Assembly: GCF_016863655.1 (NCBI RefSeq)
Contig: NZ_BOPH01000018.1
Span: forward strand, 141,488-205,487
Reading direction: 5' to 3'
DNA length: 64,000 bases
From: Virgisporangium ochraceum
Lineage (GTDB): Bacteria; Actinomycetota; Actinomycetes; Mycobacteriales; Micromonosporaceae
The position numbers and the translations under genes were made by a program. Of this stretch, positions 8,651 through 17,423 are shown piece by piece; position 1 is the first letter of the stretch, and every line of letters starts with the position of its first letter. The notes beneath the pieces were generated by a model. That model saw only the letters and a program-made list of their open reading frames with translations. It was not told where the DNA came from and ran no database searches.

Positions 8651-9777
8651 TGACGTCACAGGTGTTCGAGCCGGGGTTCCGGGGCGGTGGACCGGTCCGG
8701 TCGATCGCGCGCATCGTCGACACGGTGTCCGACCGGATCGGCGTGGCGCTGGTGACCCGCGACCGCGACCACGGCTCGCCGGTGCCGTACGAGGGCCTGA
8801 GCGGTCGGTGGCTGAGCCGCGGCGGCGCGCGTGTCTTCTACCTCGGCACCAGAAACGTGACCCAGTGGCTGCGGCTGCTGCGGGAGCTGCGCCGGCAGCG
8901 GTTCGACCTGCTGTACGTCAACAGCCTGTGGGCGCCGATGTTCACGATCCTGCCGGTTCTCGCGGTCCGCCTGGGGCTCATCGACGCCGACCGGGTGCTC
9001 ATCGCGCCGCGCGGTGAGCTGTCGCCGGGCGCGCTGGCGCTGAAGGGCACCAAGAAGCGGCTGTTCCTGCGGTGGTGGGGCGCGGTGCTCCGGGACATGG
9101 CGGTCGTCTGGCACGCGTCGACGCCCATGGAGGCCGGCGACATCCGGGCGGTGTGCCCGTGGGCGGCGGTGGAGGTGAACGGGAACCAGACGGCGCTGCC
9201 GGATGAGCCGCAGACGCCCGACGCGGTGAACACCGGGCCGATCCGGCTGGTGTTCATCAGCCGGATCACCGCGAAGAAGAACCTCGATCTCGCGTTGTGC
9301 GCGTTGAGCCGGGTCGTGTCGCCGTTCGTCTTCGACATCTACGGTCCCGTCGAGGACGAGCGGTACTGGGCCGAGTGCCGGTCGATCATCCGCGACATGC
9401 CGCCGAACGCCCGGGTGACCTACCGCGGCGAGGTGCACCCCGACCTGGTCCGGGAGACGTTCGCGACCTACGACGCGTTCGTGTTCCCGACGCGCGGCGA
9501 GAACTTCGGGCACGTCATCGCGGAGAGCATGTCGGTGTCGTGCCCGGTGGTGTGCTCGGCCGAGACGCCGTGGACGGACGTGCTGCGGACCGGCGGCGGT
9601 ACCGTCGTCAGCGACCTCAGCGTCAACGGGCTGCGGACCGCGTTGCAGCGGCTGGCCGCGGAGGCACCGATCGAGCGGGCCCGGCGGCGGGTCGCGGCCG
9701 GGGAGGCCTACCGCCGGTGGCGCGCGGAGACGCCCGAGACGAACATCCTCGACCAGGTGTCCGGCGAGGCGTCATGA
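8635..9777 (+). CDS. GT4 family glycosyltransferase
   Basis: A 380-residue GT-B glycosyltransferase of the glycan operon. The acceptor domain opens with VLMTSQVFEPGFRGGGPVRS. The donor domain has VFISRITAKKNLDLAL at about residue 205 and then the GT4 motif PTRGENFGHVIAESMSVSCP, with the E-x7-E-like pair. GTG 8635 is taken as the start because it aligns with the expected N-terminus; GTG 8617 lies in frame just upstream. It overlaps capG by 16 nt. The sugar transferred is unknown. The family is seen in capsule and O-antigen clusters, where such enzymes add later sugars to the undecaprenyl-linked chain. Confidence 0.8.
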   Translation: MYRVLMTSQVFEPGFRGGGPVRSIARIVDTVSDRIGVALVTRDRDHGSPVPYEGLSGRWLSRGGARVFYLGTRNVTQWLRLLRELRRQRFDLLYVNSLWAPMFTILPVLAVRLGLIDADRVLIAPRGELSPGALALKGTKKRLFLRWWGAVLRDMAVVWHASTPMEAGDIRAVCPWAAVEVNGNQTALPDEPQTPDAVNTGPIRLVFISRITAKKNLDLALCALSRVVSPFVFDIYGPVEDERYWAECRSIIRDMPPNARVTYRGEVHPDLVRETFATYDAFVFPTRGENFGHVIAESMSVSCPVVCSAETPWTDVLRTGGGTVVSDLSVNGLRTALQRLAAEAPIERARRRVAAGEAYRRWRAETPETNILDQVSGEAS

Positions 9778-10997
9778 CGGCCCGGGTCGCGATCGTCACG
9801 CACGGGTTCCAGACCGGTGGCGGTGTGCCGACGGTGGTGCGGTGGTTGCGCTCCGCGCTCCTCGCCACCGGACGGTACACAGTGGACGTTCACGACCTGG
9901 CGACCTCGAGCCGCGACCCGCACAGCCGCCGGCTCGCGGAACCGGGTACCTGGTTCCGGCGCGACATGTGCATCGCGCAGAATGACCCGTCCACATTCCA
10001 CTGGGGCGCGAACGCGGTGGAGGTGGAGTTCATGCGCTACCGCCCCCGTGCCCGGCTCACCGAGGCCCTGCGCGGGTACGACCTCATCCAGGTCGTATGC
10101 GGAACCGCAGCCTGGGCAAGCGCGGTGGGCCGGACGGGCCGCCCGGTCGTGGTGCAGGTCGCCACGCGGGCTGCCTGGGAGCGGGCCGCTCAACTCACGG
10201 CGGTCGGTCGGCCGCTACGAACCTGGAGGCAGGCAATGACGGCGATCACGACCCGGCTGGAGAAGTCGGCGACGAAGAAGGCAGACGCGGTGCTCGTCGA
10301 GAACGACGCGATGGTCGCCGCGGTCACGCAGACCGGCCAGCGCACCGTCATCAAGGCGCCGCCGGGCGTCGACACCGCGCGGTTCCTGCCGGCGTTCGAC
10401 GGCTGGCGCCGCGACGGCCACCTGCTGTCGGTGTGCCGGCTGGGCGACCCGCGCAAGGGGCTGGACCGGTTGATCAAGGCGTACGCCGCGCTCTGCAAGG
10501 AGCCGGACCCGGTGCCGCGGCTCGTGCTCGCCGGCAAGGGGCAGCTGCTGCCCGTCAACCGCGAGCTCATCGAGGACCTGAAGCTGACCCAGCGGATCGA
10601 GGTGCGTACCGACGTCCCCGAGAAGGACCTCGTGGAGCTGTACCAGACCGCGTCGGTGTTCGTGCAGACGTCGCACGAGGAGGGCCTCGGCCTGTCGGTG
10701 CTGGAGGCGATGGCCTGCGGGCTGCCGGTGGTCGCCACCGACACCGCCGGCTCGCGCGAGACCGTGGTCGACGGGGTCACCGGATGGCGGGTGTCCCAGG
10801 GCTCCGACGAGGACGTCGCCGCCGAGGTCGCCAAGCGGATCCGGCAGCTGCTCGTCGACGGCGAGGCGGTCAGCCGGCAGGCCCGCCGCCGCTGCCTCGA
10901 CCGGTTCTCCTCCGACGCCACGCTCGACCTCTACCTCGGTGTCTACGAGAAGCTGCTGAACACCGGCTACCCGAGCCTGAAGGCGGGGGACGAGTGA
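9774..10997 (+). CDS. GT4 family glycosyltransferase
   Basis: A 407-residue GT-B enzyme, the third GT4 of the operon. The N-terminus has VAIVTHGFQTGGGVPTVVRW, a glycine-rich loop typical of the acceptor domain. The C-terminal half has LLSVCRLGDPRKGLDRLI and then TSHEEGLGLSVLEAMACGLP, the canonical donor-binding E-x7-E motif. The ATG overlaps the previous stop by 4 nt. It presumably extends the lipid-linked oligosaccharide on the cytoplasmic face. Donor and linkage are unknown. Confidence 0.82.
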   Translation: MTARVAIVTHGFQTGGGVPTVVRWLRSALLATGRYTVDVHDLATSSRDPHSRRLAEPGTWFRRDMCIAQNDPSTFHWGANAVEVEFMRYRPRARLTEALRGYDLIQVVCGTAAWASAVGRTGRPVVVQVATRAAWERAAQLTAVGRPLRTWRQAMTAITTRLEKSATKKADAVLVENDAMVAAVTQTGQRTVIKAPPGVDTARFLPAFDGWRRDGHLLSVCRLGDPRKGLDRLIKAYAALCKEPDPVPRLVLAGKGQLLPVNRELIEDLKLTQRIEVRTDVPEKDLVELYQTASVFVQTSHEEGLGLSVLEAMACGLPVVATDTAGSRETVVDGVTGWRVSQGSDEDVAAEVAKRIRQLLVDGEAVSRQARRRCLDRFSSDATLDLYLGVYEKLLNTGYPSLKAGDE

Positions 10998-11995
10998 ACT
11001 GCCCGACCTGCGAGGAGCCCGGAACGCCGGTATCCGGCCGGTTCGACGGCTACCTGGAGGGCTACCGGGTCGCGATCGTCGAGTGTGGACGGTGCGGCCT
11101 GCGCTACGCCGACCGGCTCGACGTGCCCGACCACCTCTACGAGTCCATCTACCGGCACGCGGCCGTGCTACCCGGCTACGACCGGTACGCCCGGTACGCC
11201 CGCGAGGTGACCCGTAGCGCCGATCCACTGGGGACACTCGCCGACGCCGAACTGCCGTACCGGTTCGCCGCCGACGCGGTACGGCTGCTGCCCCGCGACG
11301 CCGTCGTGGTCGACCTCGGCTGCGGCGAGGGCTACCTGACCTACGCGTTGCGGCAGGCCGGCTACGCGTGCGTCGGCGTCGACCTGTCCCAGACGGTGGT
11401 GGCCCGCGCGCGCCGGCGGTTCGGCCGCGACGACTGGTTCGCGACCCCCGACGAGCTGACGCGCCACGGCGCCGACCTCGTGATCGCGCTCGAGCTCATC
11501 GAGCACGTGCCCGATCCGGTCGGCTTCCTGCACGGCACCACGAAGCTGCTCCGCGACGGCGGATCGATCGTGGTCACCACCCCGAACCGCGACGCCAGCC
11601 CGACCGACGCGATCTGGGACACCGACCTGCCACCGGTGCACCTGCACTGGTTCGGGGCGCGGGCGATCACCGAGGTCGGCCGCCGGGCCGGCTGCGACGT
11701 GACGCTGCTCGACCCGTCCCACCGCCCTTCCCCCGCGCCGGTGAGCCGCACCGGCACCTGGGAACCGCTGCTGACCGCCGACGGCAGCCCGTCGCGGGCC
11801 GTGCGACGCGTCCGCGGCCTCCGCTGGCGGCTGCGCAACCGTGCCGGTCGGGCACTGGCCGGCCCGTCGCCGTTCCGCGCGCTGCCCGCCCGCACGGCGG
11901 CGCCGGCGTCGACGCTCGGCGTGGCGTTCCGGCCCCAGCGGCTCGCGGCCGGCGCCCGTCATGCCGCACCGGACGCCGAACGCGTACCCGGCTGA
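10994..11995 (+). CDS. zinc-ribbon class I methyltransferase (glycan locus)
   Basis: A 333-residue methyltransferase. The N-terminus has two CxxC pairs (NCPTCEEPG and ECGRCGLRYA), a zinc-ribbon arrangement seen in sugar C-methyltransferase-like proteins. The SAM motif VVVDLGCGEGYLTYALRQAG is near residue 100, followed by LIEHVPDPVGFL and GGSIVVTTPNR, the typical post-motifs. The C-terminal ~80 residues are Arg/Pro/Ala-rich and may be disordered or membrane-associated. GTG 10994 overlaps the preceding stop by 4 nt, so it is in the same operon. It probably decorates a sugar residue; whether it acts on the nucleotide sugar or the polymer is open. Confidence 0.75.
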   Translation: MNCPTCEEPGTPVSGRFDGYLEGYRVAIVECGRCGLRYADRLDVPDHLYESIYRHAAVLPGYDRYARYAREVTRSADPLGTLADAELPYRFAADAVRLLPRDAVVVDLGCGEGYLTYALRQAGYACVGVDLSQTVVARARRRFGRDDWFATPDELTRHGADLVIALELIEHVPDPVGFLHGTTKLLRDGGSIVVTTPNRDASPTDAIWDTDLPPVHLHWFGARAITEVGRRAGCDVTLLDPSHRPSPAPVSRTGTWEPLLTADGSPSRAVRRVRGLRWRLRNRAGRALAGPSPFRALPARTAAPASTLGVAFRPQRLAAGARHAAPDAERVPG

Positions 11996-11998
11996 CAC

Positions 11999-13222
11999 AT
12001 GCCCAACCTGCGCGGCCTCGCGGGCGGTCGGTTGCCGACGCTCGCGGCGAACGGGACGCTGCTCGTCAGCGGGATGCTGTCGAGTGTCTGCGTGTCGCGC
12101 GCGCTCGCGCCGGCCGGACGCGGCGAGTACGTCACCTGGCAGGCGTGGGGCGCGGGGGTCGCGATCCTCGCGATCGGCGGGTTGCCGCAGGCGCTCGTGC
12201 TCAACCGCCGGCGCCGTCCGCCGCCGATCGGGCCCGCGCTCACGTCGACGCTCGTGGCGGCGCTCGTGGTGGTCGTCGTGTTGACCGTTCTGCTGCGGCC
12301 GCCGCCGCTGCTGGTGCTGGCGACCGTTCTCGTGGTCGTGGCCAACCAGGCCGGCGCGATCGGTCCGGCGCTCGCCCAGTGGGCTGGCCGCATGGGCACG
12401 CGGTTCAACCTGGCCCGGCTGGCGCCTCAGCTGGCCGCGCTCGTGGCGATCGCCGCGCTGCTCGTCGCGGGCGACCGGGTCGCCGCGCACTGGCTGGTCG
12501 CCGTCGCCGGCTGCCAGGCCGCCGTCGCGGTCGCCTGGGCGGCGGTCGCGCTGCGCCGGGCGTCCGCGGCACATCGCGCGGGAAAGAGCGGAAGGCACGA
12601 CGGGACCCGGCTGCGCACGCAGACGTGGGACCTCTTCCCGGCGAACTTCGCGACCCAGGTGCAGTACCGCTTCGACCTGATCGCGGTGGCGGCCCTGTTC
12701 CCGCACACGACCGTCGCGTTCTACGCGGTCGGGGTCGCGGCACAGGCGGCGGTGCTGGCGATGGGCCAGGCGAGCGGCATGTACCGGTTCGCGAACCGGT
12801 CGGGCGCATCGCAGGGGCTGCGGCACGAGCTGCGGCACGCGGTGACGTTCGCGGGCCTGGCCGCCGTTCCGCTGGCCGCCTCCAGCGTGCTGTGGGTGCC
12901 GGCGGCGTACGGGTCGGCGTTCGCGCCGGCGGGGCTCGTCGTCACCGTGCTGTGCGTCGCGGGGGTCGCGCAGTCGGTGGACTACCTGCTGGTCCACGAG
13001 GTGCTGCGGCGGCGGGGCGCGGGGGCGTTGCTGCGCGGGCGCATTCCCGGCCTCGTGACGGTCGTGGCCGGCTTCCTGCTCGCGCGGTGGCTCGCGCTGC
13101 CCGTCGCGGTACTGGGGTTGGCGCCGCTGGCGGGCTACGCCGTGGCGTCGGTGGCGTTCCTCCGCGCGTTGGGCCACCGGGTTCCGGGGGTCCGCGCGCC
13201 CGAACCGGTGGGGGTCGAATGA
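11999..13222 (+). CDS. Wzx-like polysaccharide flippase (MATE/MOP superfamily)
   Basis: A 407-residue integral membrane protein with about 10-12 predicted helices. Its pattern fits the oligosaccharide flippase family: an N-terminal NGTLLVSGMLSSVCVSRAL with a polar start, the RGEYVTWQAWGAGVAIL segment that resembles the G-E-Y motif of Wzx proteins, and paired helices throughout. It would turn the undecaprenyl-linked repeat unit across the membrane. It is placed between the transferases and the last GT2, with a 3-nt gap after the methyltransferase. I considered a Wzy polymerase, but the early G-E-Y motif and the lack of a large extracytoplasmic loop favour a flippase. Confidence 0.75.
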   Translation: MPNLRGLAGGRLPTLAANGTLLVSGMLSSVCVSRALAPAGRGEYVTWQAWGAGVAILAIGGLPQALVLNRRRRPPPIGPALTSTLVAALVVVVVLTVLLRPPPLLVLATVLVVVANQAGAIGPALAQWAGRMGTRFNLARLAPQLAALVAIAALLVAGDRVAAHWLVAVAGCQAAVAVAWAAVALRRASAAHRAGKSGRHDGTRLRTQTWDLFPANFATQVQYRFDLIAVAALFPHTTVAFYAVGVAAQAAVLAMGQASGMYRFANRSGASQGLRHELRHAVTFAGLAAVPLAASSVLWVPAAYGSAFAPAGLVVTVLCVAGVAQSVDYLLVHEVLRRRGAGALLRGRIPGLVTVVAGFLLARWLALPVAVLGLAPLAGYAVASVAFLRALGHRVPGVRAPEPVGVE

Positions 13223-14097
13223 GCGGGGTCACGGCGGTCGTCGTCCACTATGGACCGGTCGAGCCGACGGTGCGGCTGGTCCGGCGCATCGACGGGTATC
13301 CCGACGAGGTGGTGGTGGTCGCGAACGACGGCACCCCCCGGCCGGCCGAACTGCCGTCCACTGTGGACTGGATCGTCGCCGAGCGGAACCTCGGCTACGG
13401 TGCCGCGTTCACCGCCGCGGTGCGCGGCCGCACCGCCGACGCCTACCTCCTGCTCAACAACGACGTCGTGCTGCCGTATCCCGCGTACCGGCGGTGTCTC
13501 GAGGTGCTGCTGTCCACATCGGACACCGGGATCGTCGCGCCGGTGCTGCGTTACGCCGACGGCACGTTGCAGTCCGGCGCGGCCCGGCTGTCGCGCTGGC
13601 GACGGGCGCCGCAGGTGCTCATCGAGCCGGGACCGGAACCGGTCGAGTGCGAATGGGTCACCGGCGCGGTGATGTTCATCCGGCGCGAGGTGGCCGAGAC
13701 CGTCGGGATGGACGGCTCGTTCTTCCTCGGCGGCGAGGACGCCGACCTGTGCGTACGGGCCCGCAGGCAGGGCTGGCGGGTGGTGTGCTGCGGTGACGCG
13801 CCGGCGGTGCACCACCGCTCGCAGGTCATCACCGGTCCACGGTGGACGTACTACTCCATCCGCAACCGGGTCTGGCTGGCCCGGGCGAACTTCGGACCGG
13901 TGTCGGCGGCCATGTCGTGGCTCGGCGGGCTGCTCGCCCTGCCGCGGCTGGCACTGGGCGACGCGGTGCTCCGCCGGGACTTCACCGTGTCGCGGCTGGG
14001 CCTGCTGGCGCTGGCGCACGCGTGGATGCGCAAGCCCTCGCGGGCCGACGGCCCGCTGCCGGCGGAGCCGTTGGCGGGCCGGGTCATCCGCTGGTAG
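13219..14097 (+). CDS. GT2 family glycosyltransferase (rhamnosyltransferase-like)
   Basis: A 292-residue GT-A enzyme and the last gene of the operon. It has AVVVHYGPVEPTVRLVRRI at the N-terminus, the NLGYGAAFTAA nucleotide-binding segment, LLLNNDVVLP (a DxD-equivalent NND) near residue 78, and GGEDADLCVRARRQGW (the ED..LC.R acceptor motif). This pattern fits the WbbL/rhamnosyltransferase-like GT2 group. The C-terminus adds an amphipathic tail. The start overlaps the flippase gene by 4 nt. Confidence 0.82.
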   Translation: MSGVTAVVVHYGPVEPTVRLVRRIDGYPDEVVVVANDGTPRPAELPSTVDWIVAERNLGYGAAFTAAVRGRTADAYLLLNNDVVLPYPAYRRCLEVLLSTSDTGIVAPVLRYADGTLQSGAARLSRWRRAPQVLIEPGPEPVECEWVTGAVMFIRREVAETVGMDGSFFLGGEDADLCVRARRQGWRVVCCGDAPAVHHRSQVITGPRWTYYSIRNRVWLARANFGPVSAAMSWLGGLLALPRLALGDAVLRRDFTVSRLGLLALAHAWMRKPSRADGPLPAEPLAGRVIRW

Positions 14098-14107
14098 TCC
14101 CGCGGCC

Positions 14108-14752
14108 CTATCTGGCCGGAACGCCCTTGACCGTGAGGTCGGCCGCGACATCGCGCACGGCGCAGGCCCCGGCACCGACGATGGCGCCCGAACCGATGGA
14201 CAGCTCCTGCAGCACCGTGGAGTTCGCCCCGATCATCGTGCGCTCGCCGATGGTGACCGAACCCGAGACGGCGGCCTGCGGGTGCACCGACACGTAGTCG
14301 CCGAGCACGCAGTCGTGGCCGATGGTGCAGTTCTGGTTGAGGTGCACGTGTTTCCCCAGCCGCACGTTCGTGGTGATCCGGGCGCCCGCGAAAATCACCA
14401 CACCTGCCTCGATGTCGATGTCTTCGCCCAGCGTGGCCTCGGGGTGGATCAGCGTGGCCGGCCGGAGGTTGTGCATCTCGACCGTCCGGTCGACCGTCGC
14501 GCGCACCTGGGGGTTGCCGATGCCCAGCACGTAGTGGGTGCCTTTCTCCACAGAGGACAGCCAGGCCGTCGTGCCGAGGTAGGTGCTGCCGAGCCGGCCG
14601 ACCCGGGCCATGTCCTGCGCCCGCGGGTAGTCGTCGACGAACCCGAGGACCTTCCACTGCTCGCCACCGGGTCCGTTGTTGATGGCCTCGACGATCGTGT
14701 AGATCTCCCGACCGTGGCCGGCACACCCGATGATCACCAGCGGTTCAGACAT
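14108..14752 (-). CDS. pglD: PglD/NeuD-type sugar N-acetyltransferase
   Basis: A 214-residue acetyl-CoA-dependent transferase that would acetylate the C4 amine made by PglE, giving UDP-N,N'-diacetylbacillosamine. The N-terminal Rossmann-like domain begins VIIGCAGHGREI, the nucleotide-sugar site. The C-terminal two-thirds is a left-handed beta-helix of hexapeptide repeats, with the catalytic-type histidine in CTIGHDCVLGDY. It overlaps pglC by 8 nt and is the last gene of the pglE-pglC-pglD operon. NeuD-like O-acetyltransferases look similar, but the PglE/PglC/PglF company favours PglD. Confidence 0.85.
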   Translation of the reverse strand: MSEPLVIIGCAGHGREIYTIVEAINNGPGGEQWKVLGFVDDYPRAQDMARVGRLGSTYLGTTAWLSSVEKGTHYVLGIGNPQVRATVDRTVEMHNLRPATLIHPEATLGEDIDIEAGVVIFAGARITTNVRLGKHVHLNQNCTIGHDCVLGDYVSVHPQAAVSGSVTIGERTMIGANSTVLQELSIGSGAIVGAGACAVRDVAADLTVKGVPAR

Positions 14753-15362
14753 CCGCCACCACCCGAGTCCCCTTGAACTCGGCCGCCGTCGCCTCGCCGG
14801 CCGCCGAGATCCCGTCGCGACGAAGCACCACCCCGACGGTGGCGCAGATGATGCGCAGGTCCATTCCGAACGACATGTCCTCGACGTATTCGACGTCGAG
14901 GGCGAACTTCGCCTCCCACGACAGCGAGTTGCGGCCGCAGACCTGTGCCAGACCGGTGATTCCGGGCCGCACCTCGTGCCGCCGCGCCTGGTGCTCGGTG
15001 TAGCGCGGCAGGTACGCCACTGGCAGTGGCCGGGGACCGACGATGCTCATCTCCCCGCGCAGCACGTTCCAGAGTGACGGTAACTCGTCCAGGCTCGTCG
15101 AGCGGAGGAACCGGCCGAACGGGGTGAGCCGGTCGGCGTCGGTGAAGATGCCCCGCAACGGGTCGGCCTCGCGCATGGAGCGGAACTTCAGCACGGTGAA
15201 CGGCTGCCCGCCGAGCCCCGCCCGGCTCTGCCGGAACAGCACCGGCCGGCCCAACGCGAACGCCACCGCCACGGCGACCACGAGCATCAGGGGCGCCAGT
15301 GCCACGAGGGCCAGTGCCGCCAGCACGACGTCCGTCGCGCGCTTTGCCGTCGGCCACCTCAT
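14745..15362 (-). CDS. pglC: PglC-type monotopic phosphoglycosyl transferase
   Basis: A 205-residue initiating enzyme that transfers phospho-sugar from a UDP-sugar to undecaprenyl phosphate at the cytoplasmic membrane. It is the minimal form: one N-terminal hydrophobic re-entrant helix (about 10-34), then the catalytic core with VLKFRSM, the Asp-Glu dyad in TSLDELPSLWNVLRGEMS, VGPRPL and PGITGLAQVCGRN. Those motifs define the PglC/WbaP C-terminal family. Its operon partners indicate diNAcBac-1-phosphate as the likely donor moiety, although homologues can use other sugars. It overlaps pglE by 4 nt. Confidence 0.9.
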   Translation of the reverse strand: MRWPTAKRATDVVLAALALVALAPLMLVVAVAVAFALGRPVLFRQSRAGLGGQPFTVLKFRSMREADPLRGIFTDADRLTPFGRFLRSTSLDELPSLWNVLRGEMSIVGPRPLPVAYLPRYTEHQARRHEVRPGITGLAQVCGRNSLSWEAKFALDVEYVEDMSFGMDLRIICATVGVVLRRDGISAAGEATAAEFKGTRVVADV

Positions 15363-16468
15363 CGCGCGTCCAGAAAATTGTGGACGGCCGTGAGCACGCG
15401 ATCGACCTCACCCGGACCGAGCGACGACCCGCTCGGCAGCGCGAGCCCGGTCTCGAACAGGCGCTGTGCCGCACCGGTGACGTACGACCGGGCCTTGGCG
15501 AAGACGGGCTGCAGGTGCATGGGCTTCCAGATCGGGCGGGTCTCGATGTCGTGGTTCCTCAGCACGCCGGCCAGATCGGCGGCGGTCCAGCCGGCCTCGG
15601 CCGGGTCGACGACCACGGTGGTGAGCCAGCAGTTGGAGCCGAGGTCGTCGGCGCCGAGAAGGGTCACGCCTTTCACGCCGTCGAAGAGCTTCGCGTAGCG
15701 TTCGCGGACCGCGCGCCGGCGGCCGATCATCTCGTCGAGCCGTTTCAGCTGTGCGCGGCCGAGGGCGGCGAGCACGTTGCTGAGGCGGTAGTTGTAGCCG
15801 ATGTCGGTGTGTTCGTAGTGGACGACCGGCTGGCGCGCCTGCGTGGACAGGTACCGGCACCGGTCCACGAGGTTCCTGGACTCCGAGAGCAGCGCGCCGC
15901 CGCCCGACGTCGTCATGATTTTGTTGCCGTTGAACGAGAACACGGCCGCCGAGCCGAAGGAGCCGGCCGGCCGGTCGCCGTAGGTGGCGCCGAGCGCTTC
16001 GGCCGCGTCCTCCAGAACCGGTACGCCGTACCGGTCGCAGACCGGCAGGATGGCGTCGTAGTCGGCGCAGCGGCCGAACAGGTCGACCGGCACGACCGCC
16101 GAGACGTCGTGGTCCTTCAGCGCCCTGCCGAGAAGGTCCGGGTCGAGGTTGCCGGTCGCCGGGTCGCAGTCGACGAACACGGGTTCGGCACCGGTGTACA
16201 CGGCCGCGTTGGCGGTGGCCGCGAACGTCAACGTCGGCACGATCACCGCGGTGCCGGCGCCGGCACCGAGCGCGAGCAGCGCCAGGTGCAGCGCCGCGGT
16301 GCCCGACGACAGTGCCACCGCGTACGGAACGCCGGCGCGGTCCGCCAGCTCGCGCTCGAACGCGTCGAGGTCCGGACCGGCGGGCGCGACCCAGCCGGAG
16401 CGCAGCGCCTCGGCGACGTAGGCCTGCTCGAGCTCACCGATGTCCGGTGGGGACAGGTAGATCTTCAC
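15359..16468 (-). CDS. pglE: PglE-type PLP-dependent sugar aminotransferase
   Basis: A 369-residue DegT/DnrJ/EryC1-family enzyme that would aminate the C4 keto group produced by PglF, using pyridoxal phosphate. Motifs visible: KIYLSPPDIGELEQAYV at the N-terminus (the PglE/LegC-like opening), SSGTAALHLAL, VLEDAAEALGA, and SFNGNKIMTTSGGG carrying the Schiff-base lysine. The GTG start has a strong ribosome site (AAAGGAGG, 8 nt upstream). It is the first gene of the minus-strand pgl operon and is divergent from the LMW phosphatase gene (134 bp between starts). Confidence 0.88.
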   Translation of the reverse strand: MKIYLSPPDIGELEQAYVAEALRSGWVAPAGPDLDAFERELADRAGVPYAVALSSGTAALHLALLALGAGAGTAVIVPTLTFAATANAAVYTGAEPVFVDCDPATGNLDPDLLGRALKDHDVSAVVPVDLFGRCADYDAILPVCDRYGVPVLEDAAEALGATYGDRPAGSFGSAAVFSFNGNKIMTTSGGGALLSESRNLVDRCRYLSTQARQPVVHYEHTDIGYNYRLSNVLAALGRAQLKRLDEMIGRRRAVRERYAKLFDGVKGVTLLGADDLGSNCWLTTVVVDPAEAGWTAADLAGVLRNHDIETRPIWKPMHLQPVFAKARSYVTGAAQRLFETGLALPSGSSLGPGEVDRVLTAVHNFLDAR

Positions 16469-16602
16469 GCGCCGTGCCTCCTTTACACCTACGGGGACAT
16501 CGTCTGTCGCAGTGGCGCGTTGGACTCACAAATAGGGCAAAATGCCCCCACGTGACTACTTCTCGCGGATTCGGCTGACAAATGGCAGGAGGGGCTCAAA
16601 CG

Positions 16603-17265
16603 GTGCCGCACGACCGCTTCGAGGTGCTGTTCGTGTGCCACGCCAACCAGTGCCGGTCGGCCATGGCGGAGCGGTTGGCCAATCGGACGTTCGCCGACCG
16701 GATCGGCGTGCGCGGGTCCCGGCTCAGCGTTTCCAGTGCCGGCACGCACGCGCGCGCCGGGGTCCCGATGCACGAGACCGCCGCCGCGGTGGTGCGCGAG
16801 CGGCGCGCCTACGCCGACCGCTTCAGCAGCCGGTTGCTGACCCCGCCCATCCTGTCGTCGCCCGACCTGGTTCTCACCGCGACGCGCGCGCAGCGCACCG
16901 CGTGCCTGACCCTGGTGCCGGGGGTGGCGCGGCGCACGTTCACGCTGCGCCAGTTCGCCCGTCTCGCCACGACGGTGGGGACGCTGAGCACGTGGTCGCC
17001 GCGGCGCAGCGCCCTGTTCTCGACCGGGGTGCTGTCGACCGTGCACGCCGACTCGCCGGCCCGGCGGCTGCAGGCCCTGCTCGACGAGATCGCCTCGGTG
17101 CGCAACCGCCTGCCGGCCGTCAAGCCCGACGAGGACGACCTCGCCGACCCGGTACGCGAACCGATCGAGGCGTTCCGCACCTGCGCCGACGAGATCCAGC
17201 GCACGCTCGACGCCCTCGTGGACGTGATCGCCACCCCGACCGCCGACCTGGCGCCGACAGGCTGA
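16603..17265 (+). CDS. low-molecular-weight protein-tyrosine phosphatase
   Basis: A 220-residue cytoplasmic phosphatase. The P-loop is VCHANQCRSAMAERL, a CX5R signature in which Asn replaces Gly/Thr at one position. The usual C-terminal DP general-acid motif may be DLADPV near residue 180, but the fit is loose. GTG 16603 is preferred over ATG 16582 because AGGAGGGG lies 8 nt before it. In capsule systems such phosphatases remove phosphate from the C-terminal tyrosines of the BY-kinase. A BY-kinase gene lies convergently 275 bp downstream, which supports that pairing. The protein is longer than usual (about 150), with an extra C-terminal helical region. Confidence 0.82.
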   Translation: MPHDRFEVLFVCHANQCRSAMAERLANRTFADRIGVRGSRLSVSSAGTHARAGVPMHETAAAVVRERRAYADRFSSRLLTPPILSSPDLVLTATRAQRTACLTLVPGVARRTFTLRQFARLATTVGTLSTWSPRRSALFSTGVLSTVHADSPARRLQALLDEIASVRNRLPAVKPDEDDLADPVREPIEAFRTCADEIQRTLDALVDVIATPTADLAPTG

Positions 17266-17291
17266 CCCCGGCGGCTCCCTCCCCTTGTATC

Positions 17292-17350
17292 GACGACGCT
17301 CTATCCAGTGCACGTTTCTGCCGGAGGGCCGCACTGGATAGAGCGTCGTC
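17292..17350. repeat. 20-bp perfect inverted repeat (hairpin family B)
   Basis: Arms GACGACGCTCTATCCAGTGC (17292-17311) and its exact complement (17331-17350) flank a 19-nt loop. It lies 26 bp after the phosphatase stop, between convergent genes. The stem is longer than an ordinary terminator and has no T-tract. It may act as a bidirectional terminator or be a REP-like element; only one copy is present in this window. Confidence 0.85.
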
Positions 17351-17423
17351 CATGTGGCCGGCCGGGCGAGGCGCGCCCTGGGCTCTGGCCCGCCCCCGGG
17401 GCCTCCGGCGCGTTCGTTCCCCC

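Noticed and set aside
11999..13222. Reading the Wzx-like protein as the missing Wzy polymerase
   Set aside because: The early RGEY segment and evenly paired helices fit flippases, and there is no large extracytoplasmic loop; kept as a caveat only.
3475..14097. Secondary-metabolite (antibiotic sugar) cluster
   Set aside because: No polyketide, peptide or terpene core enzyme; the flippase, PglC and BY-kinase indicate a surface glycan.
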